Shown piece after piece: positions 26,528 to 35,839 of a DNA stretch of 64,000 bases. The stretch lies in NCBI RefSeq assembly GCF_001592305.1, contig NZ_BCWR01000006.1, positions 62,001 through 126,000 of the forward strand. Direction: 5' to 3'. The notes under the pieces are model-generated. The model did not search any database and had not been told where the DNA came from. It worked only from the letters and a program-made list of their open reading frames with translations. Numbering within the stretch: position 1 is the first letter of the stretch; each line of letters starts with the position of its first letter. The stretch comes from Hydrogenophaga taeniospiralis CCUG 15921. GTDB taxonomy: Bacteria; Pseudomonadota; Gammaproteobacteria; Burkholderiales; Burkholderiaceae_C. A program made the position numbers and the translations under genes.

Positions 26528-27619
26528 TCAGCTATTGGTGGACGCGGCTTTTTTCTCGGCCGCCTTGTCACGCGAGCGCTTGGCCACCGAGATGGCGGCG
26601 TGCGCCGCGACCGCGGCCCCCACCACACCGGCCGCCGTGCCGCCGATCTCGTCGGCGTTGGCTTCGATACCGAAAGCGTGGATGTCGGTCAGGCGGTCGT
26701 AGAACGAGCCCTTGTCCCAGAAGCCGTCTTCCGAGCAGCCGATGCAGCCGTGGCCGGCCTTGATCGGGAAGCTGGTGCCCTCGTTCCACATCACCGTGGA
26801 GCAGGCGTTGTAGGTGGTCGGGCCCTTGCAGCCGACCTTGTAGAGGCAGTAGCCCTTGCGAGCGGACTCGTCGTCCCAGGTCTCGACGAACTGGCCGGCG
26901 TCGAAGTGCGGGCGGCGGTAGCACTTGTCGTGGATGCGCTGGCTGTAGAACATCTTGGGCCGGCCCTGGCGGTCCAGCTCGGGGATCTTGTCGAAGGTCA
27001 GCATGTAGGTGATCACGCCCGTCATCACCTCGGGGATGGGTGGGCAGCCCGGCACCTTGATGATGGGTTTGTCGGTGATGACCTTGTGGATGGGCGTGGC
27101 CTGCGTCGGGTTCGGCTTGGCGGCCTGCACGCAGCCCCAGCTGGCACACGAACCCCAGGCGATGATGGCCTTGGCGTCCTTGGCCACGTGCTTGAGCTTG
27201 TCGATGAAGGGCTTGCCCGACTGGATGCAGAACATGCCGTCTTCGTTCAGCGGCGGGTTGCCTTCCACCGCCAGGATGTACTGACCCTTGTACTTGGTCA
27301 TGATCTCTTCGAGGATCGCCTCGGCCTGGTGGCCGGCGGCGGCCATCAGGGTGTCGTCGTAGTCCAGCGAGATCATGGACAGCACCACGTCCTTGGCCAG
27401 CGGGTGCGCCGAGCGGATGAACGATTCGGTGCAGCAGGTGCACTCCAGGCCGTGCAGCCAGAGCACAGGCGTGCGCGGCTTGGTTTCCATGGCGTGCGCG
27501 ATCTGCGGCACGAACGAGGGCGCCAGCCCGAGCGAGGTGGCGGTGAGCGAGCAGTACTTGAGAAAGCTGCGGCGCGAAATGCCCTTGCGGCGCATCACCT
27601 CGTAAAAGGTTTCCATCAT
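26528..27619 (-). CDS. hoxK: HoxK, FeS subunit of the O2-tolerant membrane-bound hydrogenase
   Basis: Small subunit precursor (363 residues). A twin-arginine signal RRSFLK is at residues 16-21 and cleavage after IAHA (residue 43) is likely. Counted from the mature end, LECTCC gives C17, C19 and C20 and GSCASWGC gives C115 and C120; the two extra cysteines (19 and 120) mark the unusual [4Fe-3S] proximal cluster that confers O2 tolerance. A C-terminal hydrophobic anchor (about 320-340) precedes a basic tail. Two successive ATG codons follow GGAGA; the first is taken. It is the first gene of the array, 83 bp or so after the predicted start of transcription. Confidence 0.96.
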   Translation of the reverse strand: MMETFYEVMRRKGISRRSFLKYCSLTATSLGLAPSFVPQIAHAMETKPRTPVLWLHGLECTCCTESFIRSAHPLAKDVVLSMISLDYDDTLMAAAGHQAEAILEEIMTKYKGQYILAVEGNPPLNEDGMFCIQSGKPFIDKLKHVAKDAKAIIAWGSCASWGCVQAAKPNPTQATPIHKVITDKPIIKVPGCPPIPEVMTGVITYMLTFDKIPELDRQGRPKMFYSQRIHDKCYRRPHFDAGQFVETWDDESARKGYCLYKVGCKGPTTYNACSTVMWNEGTSFPIKAGHGCIGCSEDGFWDKGSFYDRLTDIHAFGIEANADEIGGTAAGVVGAAVAAHAAISVAKRSRDKAAEKKAASTNS

Positions 27620-27712
27620 GGGTTGTCTCCGTTGGCTTGTGTGGGTCGGGCCGGCTCTCACCGGTGGGTCCCCCTGGTCCCGCCGCTCATGCAGGCAGGT
27701 CACCTACCGTTC

Positions 27713-27727
27713 GCAAGCCGCAGGCCA
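27713..27727 (-). promoter_or_regulatory. Sigma-54 promoter of the hox array
   Basis: On the minus strand TGGCCTGCGGCTTGC matches the -24/-12 consensus, with GG and GC exactly 10 bases apart. Transcription would start near 27702, about 83 bp before hoxK. HoxA, encoded in the same array, has the GAFTGA loop needed to activate such a promoter. The C. necator membrane-bound hydrogenase operon is known to use this type. Confidence 0.8.
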
Positions 27728-27765
27728 TCACAAGCCATCCCCGGGAAAACACCGAGAACGCTCCG

Positions 27766-27778
27766 CAACATATTGATT
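27766..27778 (-). promoter_or_regulatory. IHF site upstream of the hoxK promoter
   Basis: AATCAATATGTTG on the minus strand fits the IHF consensus WATCAANNNNTTR without mismatch. It is centred about 70 bp upstream of the predicted start of transcription, where a bend would bring an upstream-bound HoxA to sigma-54 polymerase. An A-tract next to it would add to the bend. Confidence 0.7.
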
Positions 27779-27884
27779 TTCATCAAGTTTTTTTTGGCTT
27801 CAGAGATCACACTCGAAGCCGGTCAATCCAGCAATGGAAACCAATATTCCAGTTAACCAGACAAACAGGACAACCATATTCCGA

Positions 27885-27895
27885 TTGATTTCCAA
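27885..27895 (-). promoter_or_regulatory. Candidate HoxA upstream activation site
   Basis: TTGGAAATCAA on the minus strand is a TTG-N5-CAA dyad, the form described for HupR binding in Rhodobacter. It is about 185 bp upstream of the predicted transcription start. HoxA of this family need not use the same site, so this is only a candidate. Confidence 0.35.
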
Positions 27896-27916
27896 AAATC
27901 GGTGGCCCAAACGGCC

Positions 27917-27945
27917 AAAAAAAAGCCGACCCTCGTGAGGTCGGC
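27917..27945 (-). terminator. Rho-independent terminator reading on the minus strand
   Basis: Minus strand: a GCCGACC/GGTCGGC stem with a 7-base loop followed by eight T. There is no T-tract on the other strand. It lies upstream of hoxK and no minus-strand gene precedes it for 2 kb, so either it insulates the hox promoter from antisense reading of amtB or it ends a small RNA (see findings). Confidence 0.75.
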
Positions 27946-28071
27946 TTGTGATCTGGTGCATCTCTGGGGACGCTGAAAAACCATTTTCTGGTTGGACTGG
28001 GTTGTCTCCTCGGTCCCCCGCGGTCGACAGCGGCAAGGCCGCTGTGAGCGAGTGACAGCACTGTAGCCGCT

Positions 28072-28088
28072 CGCACCGTTCTCGTGCA
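28072..28088 (+). promoter_or_regulatory. NtrC-like binding site upstream of amtB
   Basis: CGCACCGTTCTCGTGCA matches the NtrC consensus TGCACC-N5-GGTGCA at 10 of 12 fixed positions. It is centred about 65 bp upstream of the expected start of transcription of the ammonium transporter gene. Confidence 0.55.
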
Positions 28089-28118
28089 TACGGGCTTTCC
28101 CTTGGTTCCGAGGCCGAC

Positions 28119-28133
28119 TGGCACAGGAAATGC
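28119..28133 (+). promoter_or_regulatory. Sigma-54 promoter of amtB
   Basis: TGGCACAGGAAATGC matches the -24/-12 consensus with correct 10-base spacing between GG and GC. Transcription would start near 28145, giving a leader of about 20 bases. This fits nitrogen-limited expression of an ammonium transporter. Confidence 0.75.
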
Positions 28134-28166
28134 TCTGGGCCGTGGGTCGTTGGAAAAGGTAACCAG

Positions 28167-29519
<1,353 letters not shown>

Positions 29520-29535
29520 ACCCGGGGGTACTACC

Positions 29536-29970
29536 ATGGCCCACAACGACGCTTTCGCCACCGCCGCCCACCTGCATGTGCTGCTGCGCCGCAAGACCGG
29601 GCGCGTGACCGACACCGAGTGGATGGCCACCAACGCCGACTACGCGCACGAGATCGTGCGTTACGCACGCGAACAGGCGGCCACCGAAGGCCACGCCGAG
29701 CTGCTGCCCTGGGCCGAGAAACTGGACACCCTGATTCCACAGATGGGTGCGGTGGTGCGCAAGCCCTTGCTGGTGGTCGCCGGCGAGCGGCTCAAGGCTG
29801 GCCAGACCGCGGCCAAATCCGCCGGGGCCACACCCGGGCGCCCCAGCGGTTTTTCAGACTCGGCACAACCCAGCGGCTTTCTGGAGTCCACACTCAACTC
29901 GGTCTTCGGCACCCCGCGCAAACACGAGGGTGGGGAGCCCGACCTGCGCTACGTGGGCGGCATCCGCTGA
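29536..29970 (+). CDS. Unknown 144-residue protein downstream of amtB
   Basis: Not recognised as a named family. Residues 1-80 are helical ([20 protein letters not shown] at the start), and the C-terminal part is Gly/Ser/Pro-rich and ends DLRYVGGIR. No signal peptide, membrane segment or metal motif is visible. It begins 16 bp after amtB in the same direction and is probably co-transcribed. Its last 22 bp overlap the 3' end of the convergent hydroxypyruvate-isomerase-like gene. Confidence 0.75.
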   Translation: MAHNDAFATAAHLHVLLRRKTGRVTDTEWMATNADYAHEIVRYAREQAATEGHAELLPWAEKLDTLIPQMGAVVRKPLLVVAGERLKAGQTAAKSAGATPGRPSGFSDSAQPSGFLESTLNSVFGTPRKHEGGEPDLRYVGGIR

Positions 29971-30785
29971 GGCTGCGCGCCAGCGGCGCGCAGCCAGCCC
30001 AGGCCGTCCGACGTGCCGCCGGGCACTGCGCCGCGCGCCGGCCGGTACTCGCAGCCCACCCAGCCTTGCCAGCCGCAGGCGGCGGCCACCTCGTCGATCA
30101 CGCCGAACAGGTAGGGGTGGTTCAGCTCGCCCAGATCGGGCTCGTGGCGCATGGGCACACCGGCGATCTGGAAGTGGCCCACGCGCCCGGTGGGCAGGTA
30201 CTGGCGGATCTTCATGGCCACGTCGCCTTCGACGATCTGGCAGTGGTACAGGTCGAACTGCACCTTCAGGTTGGGCGCGCCGATGGCCATCACGGTGCGG
30301 TGCGCCTCGTCCTGCCGGTTGAGGAAAAAGCCCGGCATGTCGCGCGTGTTGATGGGTTCGATCAGCACGTCGCGCCCTGCGCTGGCGGCCTGTCCGGCGG
30401 CCCAGGCCAGGTTGGCCTCGTAGGTGGCGGCCAGCGCGGCGCGCTCGGCCCCGGCGGGGGCGAGGCCGGCCATGACGTGGATGCGCGGGCAGTCCAGCGC
30501 CTGCGCGTATTCGAGCGCCTTGGCAAAGCCGGCGCGGAACTCGGCCTCGCGCCCGGGCAGGCAGGCCAGGCCACGCTCCCCCGCGTCCCAGTCGCCCGGC
30601 GGGGCGTTGAACAACACCTGCTGCAGGCCGTGCTCGGCCAGGCGCCGGGCGATGTCGCTGGCGGCGAAGGCGTAGGGGAACAGGTACTCCACACCTTTGA
30701 ACCCGTCGGCCGCCGCGGCGGCAAAACGGTCCAGGAAGGCGTGCTCGTTGTAGAGCATGGTGAGGTTGGCGGCGAAGCGGGGCAT
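29949..30785 (-). CDS. Hydroxypyruvate isomerase family protein
   Basis: TIM-barrel sugar-phosphate-type isomerase of 278 residues (Hyi/OtnI group, AP-endonuclease-2 fold). The start [20 protein letters not shown] is typical. Conserved metal and substrate residues are seen in [31 protein letters not shown] and GCEYRPA. Family members interconvert hydroxypyruvate and tartronate semialdehyde or act on 2-oxo-tetronates; the sequence alone does not choose between these. It points away from the Lrp gene and seems to stand alone. Confidence 0.88.
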   Translation of the reverse strand: MPRFAANLTMLYNEHAFLDRFAAAAADGFKGVEYLFPYAFAASDIARRLAEHGLQQVLFNAPPGDWDAGERGLACLPGREAEFRAGFAKALEYAQALDCPRIHVMAGLAPAGAERAALAATYEANLAWAAGQAASAGRDVLIEPINTRDMPGFFLNRQDEAHRTVMAIGAPNLKVQFDLYHCQIVEGDVAMKIRQYLPTGRVGHFQIAGVPMRHEPDLGELNHPYLFGVIDEVAAACGWQGWVGCEYRPARGAVPGGTSDGLGWLRAAGAQPQRMPPT

Positions 30786-30814
30786 GGGGTTGGCGGCAAG
30801 CGCTGAACGGTGGG

Positions 30815-31249
30815 TCAGGACAGGCGGTAGGTTTCCAGGTGCAGGCTGGTTTCGGTGTTGCGGATGCCGCGCACCAGGCGGATGCGCTCCAGCACCTGGG
30901 ACAGCTCCGAAAGGTTGGCCGCACGCAGCTCGGCCAGCAGGTCCCAGCGGCCGTTGGTGTCGTGCAGCGCGGCCACGCCCGGCTCGCCCAGCAGGCTGGC
31001 GATCACCGCACGGGTCTCGTTGCCTTCGACGGCCACGCTCATCCAGGCGCTGATCTGGTTGGGCTGGGCGTCGGGCCGCAGGCGCACGGTGTAGCCCACG
31101 ATCACGCCCGTGTCTTCGAGCTTGGTGATGCGGTTGGTCACGGTGCCGCGCGAGACCCCGAGCTTCTTGGCCAGCGTGGCCACGTTGGTCCGGGCGTCCT
31201 TGCGCAGCAGGGAGAGCAGTTGTTGGTCGGTGGCGTCCATGTTTGTCAT
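30815..31249 (-). CDS. Lrp/AsnC-family regulator
   Basis: 144 residues. An N-terminal helix-turn-helix ([20 protein letters not shown], then [15 protein letters not shown]) is followed by a RAM-type ligand domain. It is divergent from the ornithine cyclodeaminase/arginase/ABC operon, and the shared intergenic region has three copies of an ATTGCCAT-like element, so it probably controls that operon in response to an amino acid such as ornithine or arginine. Two starts are possible (31249 or 31240); an upstream extension without a ribosome-binding site is less likely. Confidence 0.9.
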   Translation of the reverse strand: MTNMDATDQQLLSLLRKDARTNVATLAKKLGVSRGTVTNRITKLEDTGVIVGYTVRLRPDAQPNQISAWMSVAVEGNETRAVIASLLGEPGVAALHDTNGRWDLLAELRAANLSELSQVLERIRLVRGIRNTETSLHLETYRLS

Positions 31250-31250
31250 T

Positions 31251-31322
31251 ATGGCAATGACCATTGGCATTTGTTCAAATATTTGCCAAAAAGCTCGCAC
31301 AGTTGCCGATTTACATTGCCAT
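31251..31322. promoter_or_regulatory. Candidate Lrp operator and divergent promoters
   Basis: ATGGCAAT (31251-31258) and CATTGGCAT (31262-31270) form an imperfect dyad, and ATTGCCAT recurs at 31315-31322, five or so turns of helix further on. Spaced partial palindromes in an AT-richer stretch between an Lrp gene and its likely target are typical of Lrp-family operators. Confidence 0.5.
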
Positions 31323-31363
31323 GGGCGGTTGAGACATTAACAGTCATACCAACGGAGCTTCCC

Positions 31364-32488
31364 ATGACAACGCATCTTTCCCCCCTACCCACCCAATTTC
31401 TGAGCGCCCAGGACGTGGCCCACGTGGTCCACCGCCTGGGGCTGCCCACCGCCCTGGCCCGCATGGCCGAGTACATCCACGCCGACTACCTGCGCTGGCC
31501 CGCGTTCGACAAATGCGCCCGCGTGGCCAGCCACTCGGCCGACGGCGTGATCGAGCTGATGCCCATCGCCGACGCCCGGACCTACGCTTTCAAATACGTC
31601 AACGGCCACCCCAAGAACACCCAGGGCGGCCTGCCCACGGTGATGGCCTTCGGCGTGCTGGCCGACGTGGACACCGGCGTGCCCGAGCTGCTGAGCGAGC
31701 TCACGCTCACCACCGCGCTGCGCACCGCGGCCATGTCGGTGGTGGCCGCGCGGGCGCTGGCCCGCCCGGGCAGCCGGCGCATGGCGCTGATCGGCAACGG
31801 CGCGCAAAGCGAGTTCCAGGCCCTGGCCTTCCACCACCTGCTGGGCATCGAGGAAATCCGCCTGTTCGACACCGATCCCGCGGCCACCGCCAAGCTGATG
31901 GACAACCTGGCCCACACGGCGCTGCGCCTGCTGGCCTGCGACAGCATCGCCCAGGCGGTGCGCGGCGCCGACATCGTCACCACCGTGACGGCCGACAAGA
32001 CCAACGCCACCATCCTCACGCCCGAGCTGATCGAGCCCGGCATGCACGTCAACGGCGTGGGCGGTGACTGCCCGGGCAAGACCGAGCTGCACCCCGACGT
32101 GCTGCGCATGGCCTCGGTGTTCGTCGAGTACGAGCCGCAGACCCGCATCGAAGGCGACCTGCAGCACCTGCCGGCCGACTTCGCCGTGACCGAACTCTGG
32201 CGCGTGCTGGGCGGCCAGGCCTCGGGCCGCCGCAGCGATGCCCAGGTCACGCTGTTCGACTCGGTCGGCTTCGCGCTGGAAGACTTCTCGGCGCTGCGCT
32301 TCCTGCGCGACGCGGCGCGCGAACTCGGCCTGGGCCAGCTGTTGCCGCTGATCCCCGGCCTGGCCAACCCCAAGGACCTGTACCAGCTGATCCGCGCCAG
32401 CGCCCCGCAGCCGCGCGCCGCCACGGCCACGCCCGCCGCCCACGCGCCGCGGCACCCGCGCGCCAAAACCCCCGCTCTGAGCGCATGA
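31364..32488 (+). CDS. ocd: Ornithine cyclodeaminase
   Basis: 374 residues of the ornithine cyclodeaminase/mu-crystallin family, which converts ornithine to proline and ammonia using NAD+. The Rossmann motif is IGNGAQSEF (about residue 141), followed by TVTADKTNATIL and NGVGGDCPGKTELH. GGAG lies 6 bp before the ATG. The C-terminal 30 residues are Ala/Pro-rich and probably disordered. It overlaps the arginase gene by 4 bp, giving a short arginine to ornithine to proline route. Confidence 0.92.
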   Translation: MTTHLSPLPTQFLSAQDVAHVVHRLGLPTALARMAEYIHADYLRWPAFDKCARVASHSADGVIELMPIADARTYAFKYVNGHPKNTQGGLPTVMAFGVLADVDTGVPELLSELTLTTALRTAAMSVVAARALARPGSRRMALIGNGAQSEFQALAFHHLLGIEEIRLFDTDPAATAKLMDNLAHTALRLLACDSIAQAVRGADIVTTVTADKTNATILTPELIEPGMHVNGVGGDCPGKTELHPDVLRMASVFVEYEPQTRIEGDLQHLPADFAVTELWRVLGGQASGRRSDAQVTLFDSVGFALEDFSALRFLRDAARELGLGQLLPLIPGLANPKDLYQLIRASAPQPRAATATPAAHAPRHPRAKTPALSA

Positions 32489-33435
32489 CGGCGCCGCGCA
32501 CGGGCCACTTCGCAGCGGGCGGAGTGAGTCTGATCGGCGTGCCCACCGACATCGGTGCGGGCACGCTGGGTTCCCGCATGGGCCCGGAAGCGCTGCGCGT
32601 GGCCGGCATTGCCCCGGCCCTGCAGGCGCTGGGCGTGAAGGTGCGCGACCGCGGCAACCTGCAAGGGCCGGCCAACCCCTGGCTGGCGGCCGTCAACGGC
32701 TTTCGCCACCTGCCCGAGGTGGCGCTGTGGAACCGCCTGCTGCACGACGCGATGCACGCCGAACTGCGGGCCGGGCGCCTGCCCATCATGCTCGGTGGCG
32801 ACCACTGCCTGGGCATCGGCTCCATCAGCGCGGTGGCGCGTCACTGTCGCGCCAGCGGCCAGCCACTGCGTGTGCTGTGGTTCGACGCCCACGCCGACTT
32901 CAACACCGCCACCCTCACCCCCAGCGGCAACATCCACGGCATGCCCGTGGCCTGCCTGTGCGGCCAGGGGCCCGAGGAGCTGACCGGGCTGGCCGATCGT
33001 GTGCCCGCCATGGCCCCCGCGGACATCCGCCAGATCGGCATCCGCAGCGTGGACGCGGGCGAGAAGCGGCTGGTGCACGACATGGGCATCGAGGTGTTCG
33101 ACATGCGCTGCATCGACGAGTGGGGCATGCGCCAGGTGATGGAGCACGCGCTCGCCGGGGTGGACCACCGCACCCACCTGCACGTAAGCCTGGACGTGGA
33201 CTTCCTCGACCCCGACATCGCCCCCGGCGTGGGCACCACCGTGCGCGGCGGGCCGACCTACCGCGAAGCGCAGCTGTGCATGGAAATGATCGCCGACACC
33301 GGCCGCCTGGGCTCGCTCGACGTGGTCGAACTCAACCCCGCGCTGGACGTGCGCAACCAGACCGCCGAGCTCGCGGTCGACTTGATCGAGAGCCTGTTCG
33401 GAAAGTCCACGCTGATGCGCCAGGCCGACGGCTGA
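32485..33435 (+). CDS. rocF: Arginase
   Basis: Ureohydrolase of 316 residues that splits arginine into ornithine and urea. The binuclear manganese ligands are in GGDHCLG, WFDAHADFN and SLDVDFLDPD, and HGMPVACLCG is the arginase-type substrate loop, so arginase is more likely than agmatinase. It overlaps the upstream cyclodeaminase gene by 4 bp. A T-run follows at 33438 but no clear stem, and the ABC transporter genes follow 49 bp downstream. Confidence 0.92.
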   Translation: MTAPRTGHFAAGGVSLIGVPTDIGAGTLGSRMGPEALRVAGIAPALQALGVKVRDRGNLQGPANPWLAAVNGFRHLPEVALWNRLLHDAMHAELRAGRLPIMLGGDHCLGIGSISAVARHCRASGQPLRVLWFDAHADFNTATLTPSGNIHGMPVACLCGQGPEELTGLADRVPAMAPADIRQIGIRSVDAGEKRLVHDMGIEVFDMRCIDEWGMRQVMEHALAGVDHRTHLHVSLDVDFLDPDIAPGVGTTVRGGPTYREAQLCMEMIADTGRLGSLDVVELNPALDVRNQTAELAVDLIESLFGKSTLMRQADG

Positions 33436-33484
33436 CGCCTTTTTTTTCCCGCCCCCGTTCATCAAAACCACAGGAGACAAGACC

Positions 33485-34249
33485 ATGAAACACATCGCCC
33501 ATTGGGTTCTCACCGCGCTGCTCGCGCTCGGCAGTCTGGGCGCGCAGGCGCGCAGCCTCGACGCCATCCGCAAGGACGGCAAGATCGTCATCGCCACCGA
33601 GGGGCAGTTCGCCCCGTTCAACTACTTCCAGGGGGCCAAGCTCAGCGGCTTCGAGATCGAGCTGGCCGAGATGGTCGCGAAAAAAATGGGCCTGGCCGTG
33701 GAGTGGAAAGCGCTGAGCTTTGACGCGCTGTTCGCCGGCCTCGGCCAGGACCGCTGGGACCTGGTGATCGCCTCGCACGGCATCACCGAAGAACGCGCCC
33801 GGGCCGTGACCTTCACCGCGCCGCACTACTGCTCGGGCGGCAGCATCGTCTCGCTGGACCCGGCGATCCGCCGGCCGGCCGACCTGCAGGGCAAGGTGGT
33901 GGCGGTGCAGACCGGCAGCACCTACCTGGAGAACGTCAAAAAGCTCCCGGGCCTGAAGTCGGTGAAGAACTTCCCGCAGGACACCGACGCGCGCAGCGCC
34001 CTCATGAGCCGCCGGGTGGACGCCTGGGTCACCGACAAGTTCGTGGTGCTCGCCGCGCTCAACGCCCACCCCGCCTCGGGCCTGAAGGTGGGCGAGTTCC
34101 TGTTCGTCGACCGCATCGCCGCGGCCGTGACCAAGGGCAACGACAGCCTGGCCCAGGGCTACAACGCGGCGCTGGCCACGCTGCTCGCCGACGGCAGCTA
34201 CAGCGCCCTCTCGCGGAAGTACTTCCACGACGACGTGCGCTGCCGTTGA
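33485..34249 (+). CDS. Polar amino-acid ABC transporter, substrate-binding protein
   Basis: 254 residues with a signal peptide (cleavage likely after AQA, before RSLDAIRK). It belongs to the SBP_bac_3 family: IVIATEGQFAPFNYF, GFEIELAEMVAKKMGL and WDLVIASHGITEERA are characteristic. It would deliver a basic amino acid to the permease encoded downstream. Location beside arginase and cyclodeaminase suggests arginine or ornithine. Confidence 0.92.
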   Translation: MKHIAHWVLTALLALGSLGAQARSLDAIRKDGKIVIATEGQFAPFNYFQGAKLSGFEIELAEMVAKKMGLAVEWKALSFDALFAGLGQDRWDLVIASHGITEERARAVTFTAPHYCSGGSIVSLDPAIRRPADLQGKVVAVQTGSTYLENVKKLPGLKSVKNFPQDTDARSALMSRRVDAWVTDKFVVLAALNAHPASGLKVGEFLFVDRIAAAVTKGNDSLAQGYNAALATLLADGSYSALSRKYFHDDVRCR

Positions 34250-34289
34250 ACGGTGTGACCCCCTCCCACCGCTCAAGGGACAACACCCC

Positions 34290-35078
34290 ATGAACGCCCA
34301 ACTGCTTGCCTGGCCCGGCCAATGGAGCCGCCAGCAGCGCGCCACCGCCACCATGGCCACGGCCGGCGCGGCGCTGATCGCGCTGCTCTGGCTGATGGCC
34401 CTGCCACTGTCGCTCGCCCCCGAACCCATCGGCAGCAACGCCGTGCTGTTCGCCGAGGGCACGCTCGCCACCGTGCAGCTCACACTCACCGCCGGTCTGG
34501 CGGGCATCGTCATCGGCGTGCTCGCCGCGCTCGGGCGCACCTCGCGCATCGCGCCGGTGCGCTGGTTCGCCTCGCTCTACGTCTGGGTCGTGCGCGGCAC
34601 GCCGCTGCTGGTGCAGATCCTGTTCGTCTTTCTCGCCCTGCCGGCGCTGGTGCCGGGGCTGCAGCTGGAAGACTTTGCCTCGGCCTGCGTGGCACTGGCC
34701 TTCAACGTCGGCGCCTACAACGCCGAGGCCATCCGCAGCGGCCTGCTGGCCGTGCCCAAGGGCCAGGCCGAGGCGGCGCGTTCGCTCGGGCTCTCCAGCT
34801 GGCACACCTTCATCGACGTGAGTTTTCCGCAGGCCTTCAAGGTCGCGCTGCCGCCGCTGGTGAACAACACCGTGGCCCTGCTCAAGGACTCGTCGCTGGC
34901 CTACGCCATCGGGGTCGTGGAGCTCACCAACGTGGGCAACCGCATCCAGGCCGCCACCTTCCTGCCGCTGCCCACACTGGCCACCACGGCGCTGATCTAC
35001 CTCACGCTCACCACCGTGCTGACCCAGATTTCCGGCGCCGTGGAGCGCCGCTACGACGTGGAAGGCCGACAGCCATGA
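34290..35078 (+). CDS. Polar amino-acid ABC transporter, permease
   Basis: Inner-membrane permease of 262 residues in the HisM/GlnP family. The EAA loop is seen as EAARSLGLSSWHTFIDVSFP. The N-terminal segment TVQLTLTAGLAGIVIG is the family start. Only one permease gene is present, so a homodimer is likely. It overlaps the ATPase gene by 4 bp. Confidence 0.93.
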   Translation: MNAQLLAWPGQWSRQQRATATMATAGAALIALLWLMALPLSLAPEPIGSNAVLFAEGTLATVQLTLTAGLAGIVIGVLAALGRTSRIAPVRWFASLYVWVVRGTPLLVQILFVFLALPALVPGLQLEDFASACVALAFNVGAYNAEAIRSGLLAVPKGQAEAARSLGLSSWHTFIDVSFPQAFKVALPPLVNNTVALLKDSSLAYAIGVVELTNVGNRIQAATFLPLPTLATTALIYLTLTTVLTQISGAVERRYDVEGRQP

Positions 35079-35818
35079 ACACCCGCCCCCCGCTCATCCG
35101 CATCGAAGACGTCAACAAACACTACGGCGCGCACCACGTGCTGCGCGGCATCAGCACGCAGTTCCACGCCGGGCAGGTCAGCGCCATCCTGGGCGCCTCG
35201 GGCTCGGGCAAGAGCACGCTGCTGCGCACGCTCAACCGCCTGGAACGCCACGACTCGGGCCGCATCGTGGTCGACGGCATCGAGGTCAACGACGACCTGC
35301 GCCAGCTCGAAGCCCTGCGCCGCGAGCTCGGCATGGTGTTCCAGCAGTTCAACCTGTTCCCGCACCTCACCGTGCTGGACAACGTGACGCTGGCGCCGCG
35401 CCGCATCCGCAAGACCGCGCGCGGCGAGGCCAACGAGCAGGCCATGGAGCTGTTGCGCTCCGTCGGCATGGAAGCCCATGCGCACAAGCACCCCTTCGCG
35501 CTCTCGGGCGGGCAGCAGCAGCGGGTGGCGATTGCGCGCGCGCTGGCCATGCAGCCCAAGGCCATCCTGTTCGACGAACCCACCTCGGCGCTGGACCCGG
35601 AGATGGTCAAGGAAGTGCTCGACGTGATGAAGCGGCTGGCCCAGTCGGGCATGACCATGATCATCGTGACGCACGAGATGGGCTTTGCCCGCGAGGTGGC
35701 CGACCGCATCCTGTTCGTGGACCAGGGCCAGGTGGCCCAGGACGCCCCGCCCGAGGCCTTCTTCCGTGCCCAGGACAACCCGCGCGTGCGCGCCTTCCTC
35801 GGGCAGATCAGCCACTGA
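35075..35818 (+). CDS. Polar amino-acid ABC transporter, ATPase
   Basis: 247 residues. Walker A GASGSGKST, Q-loop VFQQFNLFPHLTVLDNV, signature LSGGQQQRVAIARAL and Walker B ILFDEPTSALDPEM are complete, followed by the switch His in IIVTHEMGFA. It energises import by the preceding permease and binding protein. The ATG overlaps the permease stop (ATGA). Confidence 0.96.
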   Translation: MNTRPPLIRIEDVNKHYGAHHVLRGISTQFHAGQVSAILGASGSGKSTLLRTLNRLERHDSGRIVVDGIEVNDDLRQLEALRRELGMVFQQFNLFPHLTVLDNVTLAPRRIRKTARGEANEQAMELLRSVGMEAHAHKHPFALSGGQQQRVAIARALAMQPKAILFDEPTSALDPEMVKEVLDVMKRLAQSGMTMIIVTHEMGFAREVADRILFVDQGQVAQDAPPEAFFRAQDNPRVRAFLGQISH

Positions 35819-35839
35819 CCCGCGCGGGCTGCGGGCGGC

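Noticed and set aside
24545..27856. 1103-residue plus-strand open frame opposite hoxG/hoxK
   Set aside because: Antisense shadow of highly conserved genes; no domain recognised.
33436..33450. T-run after the arginase gene as a terminator
   Set aside because: No stable stem precedes it, and co-oriented transporter genes follow closely.
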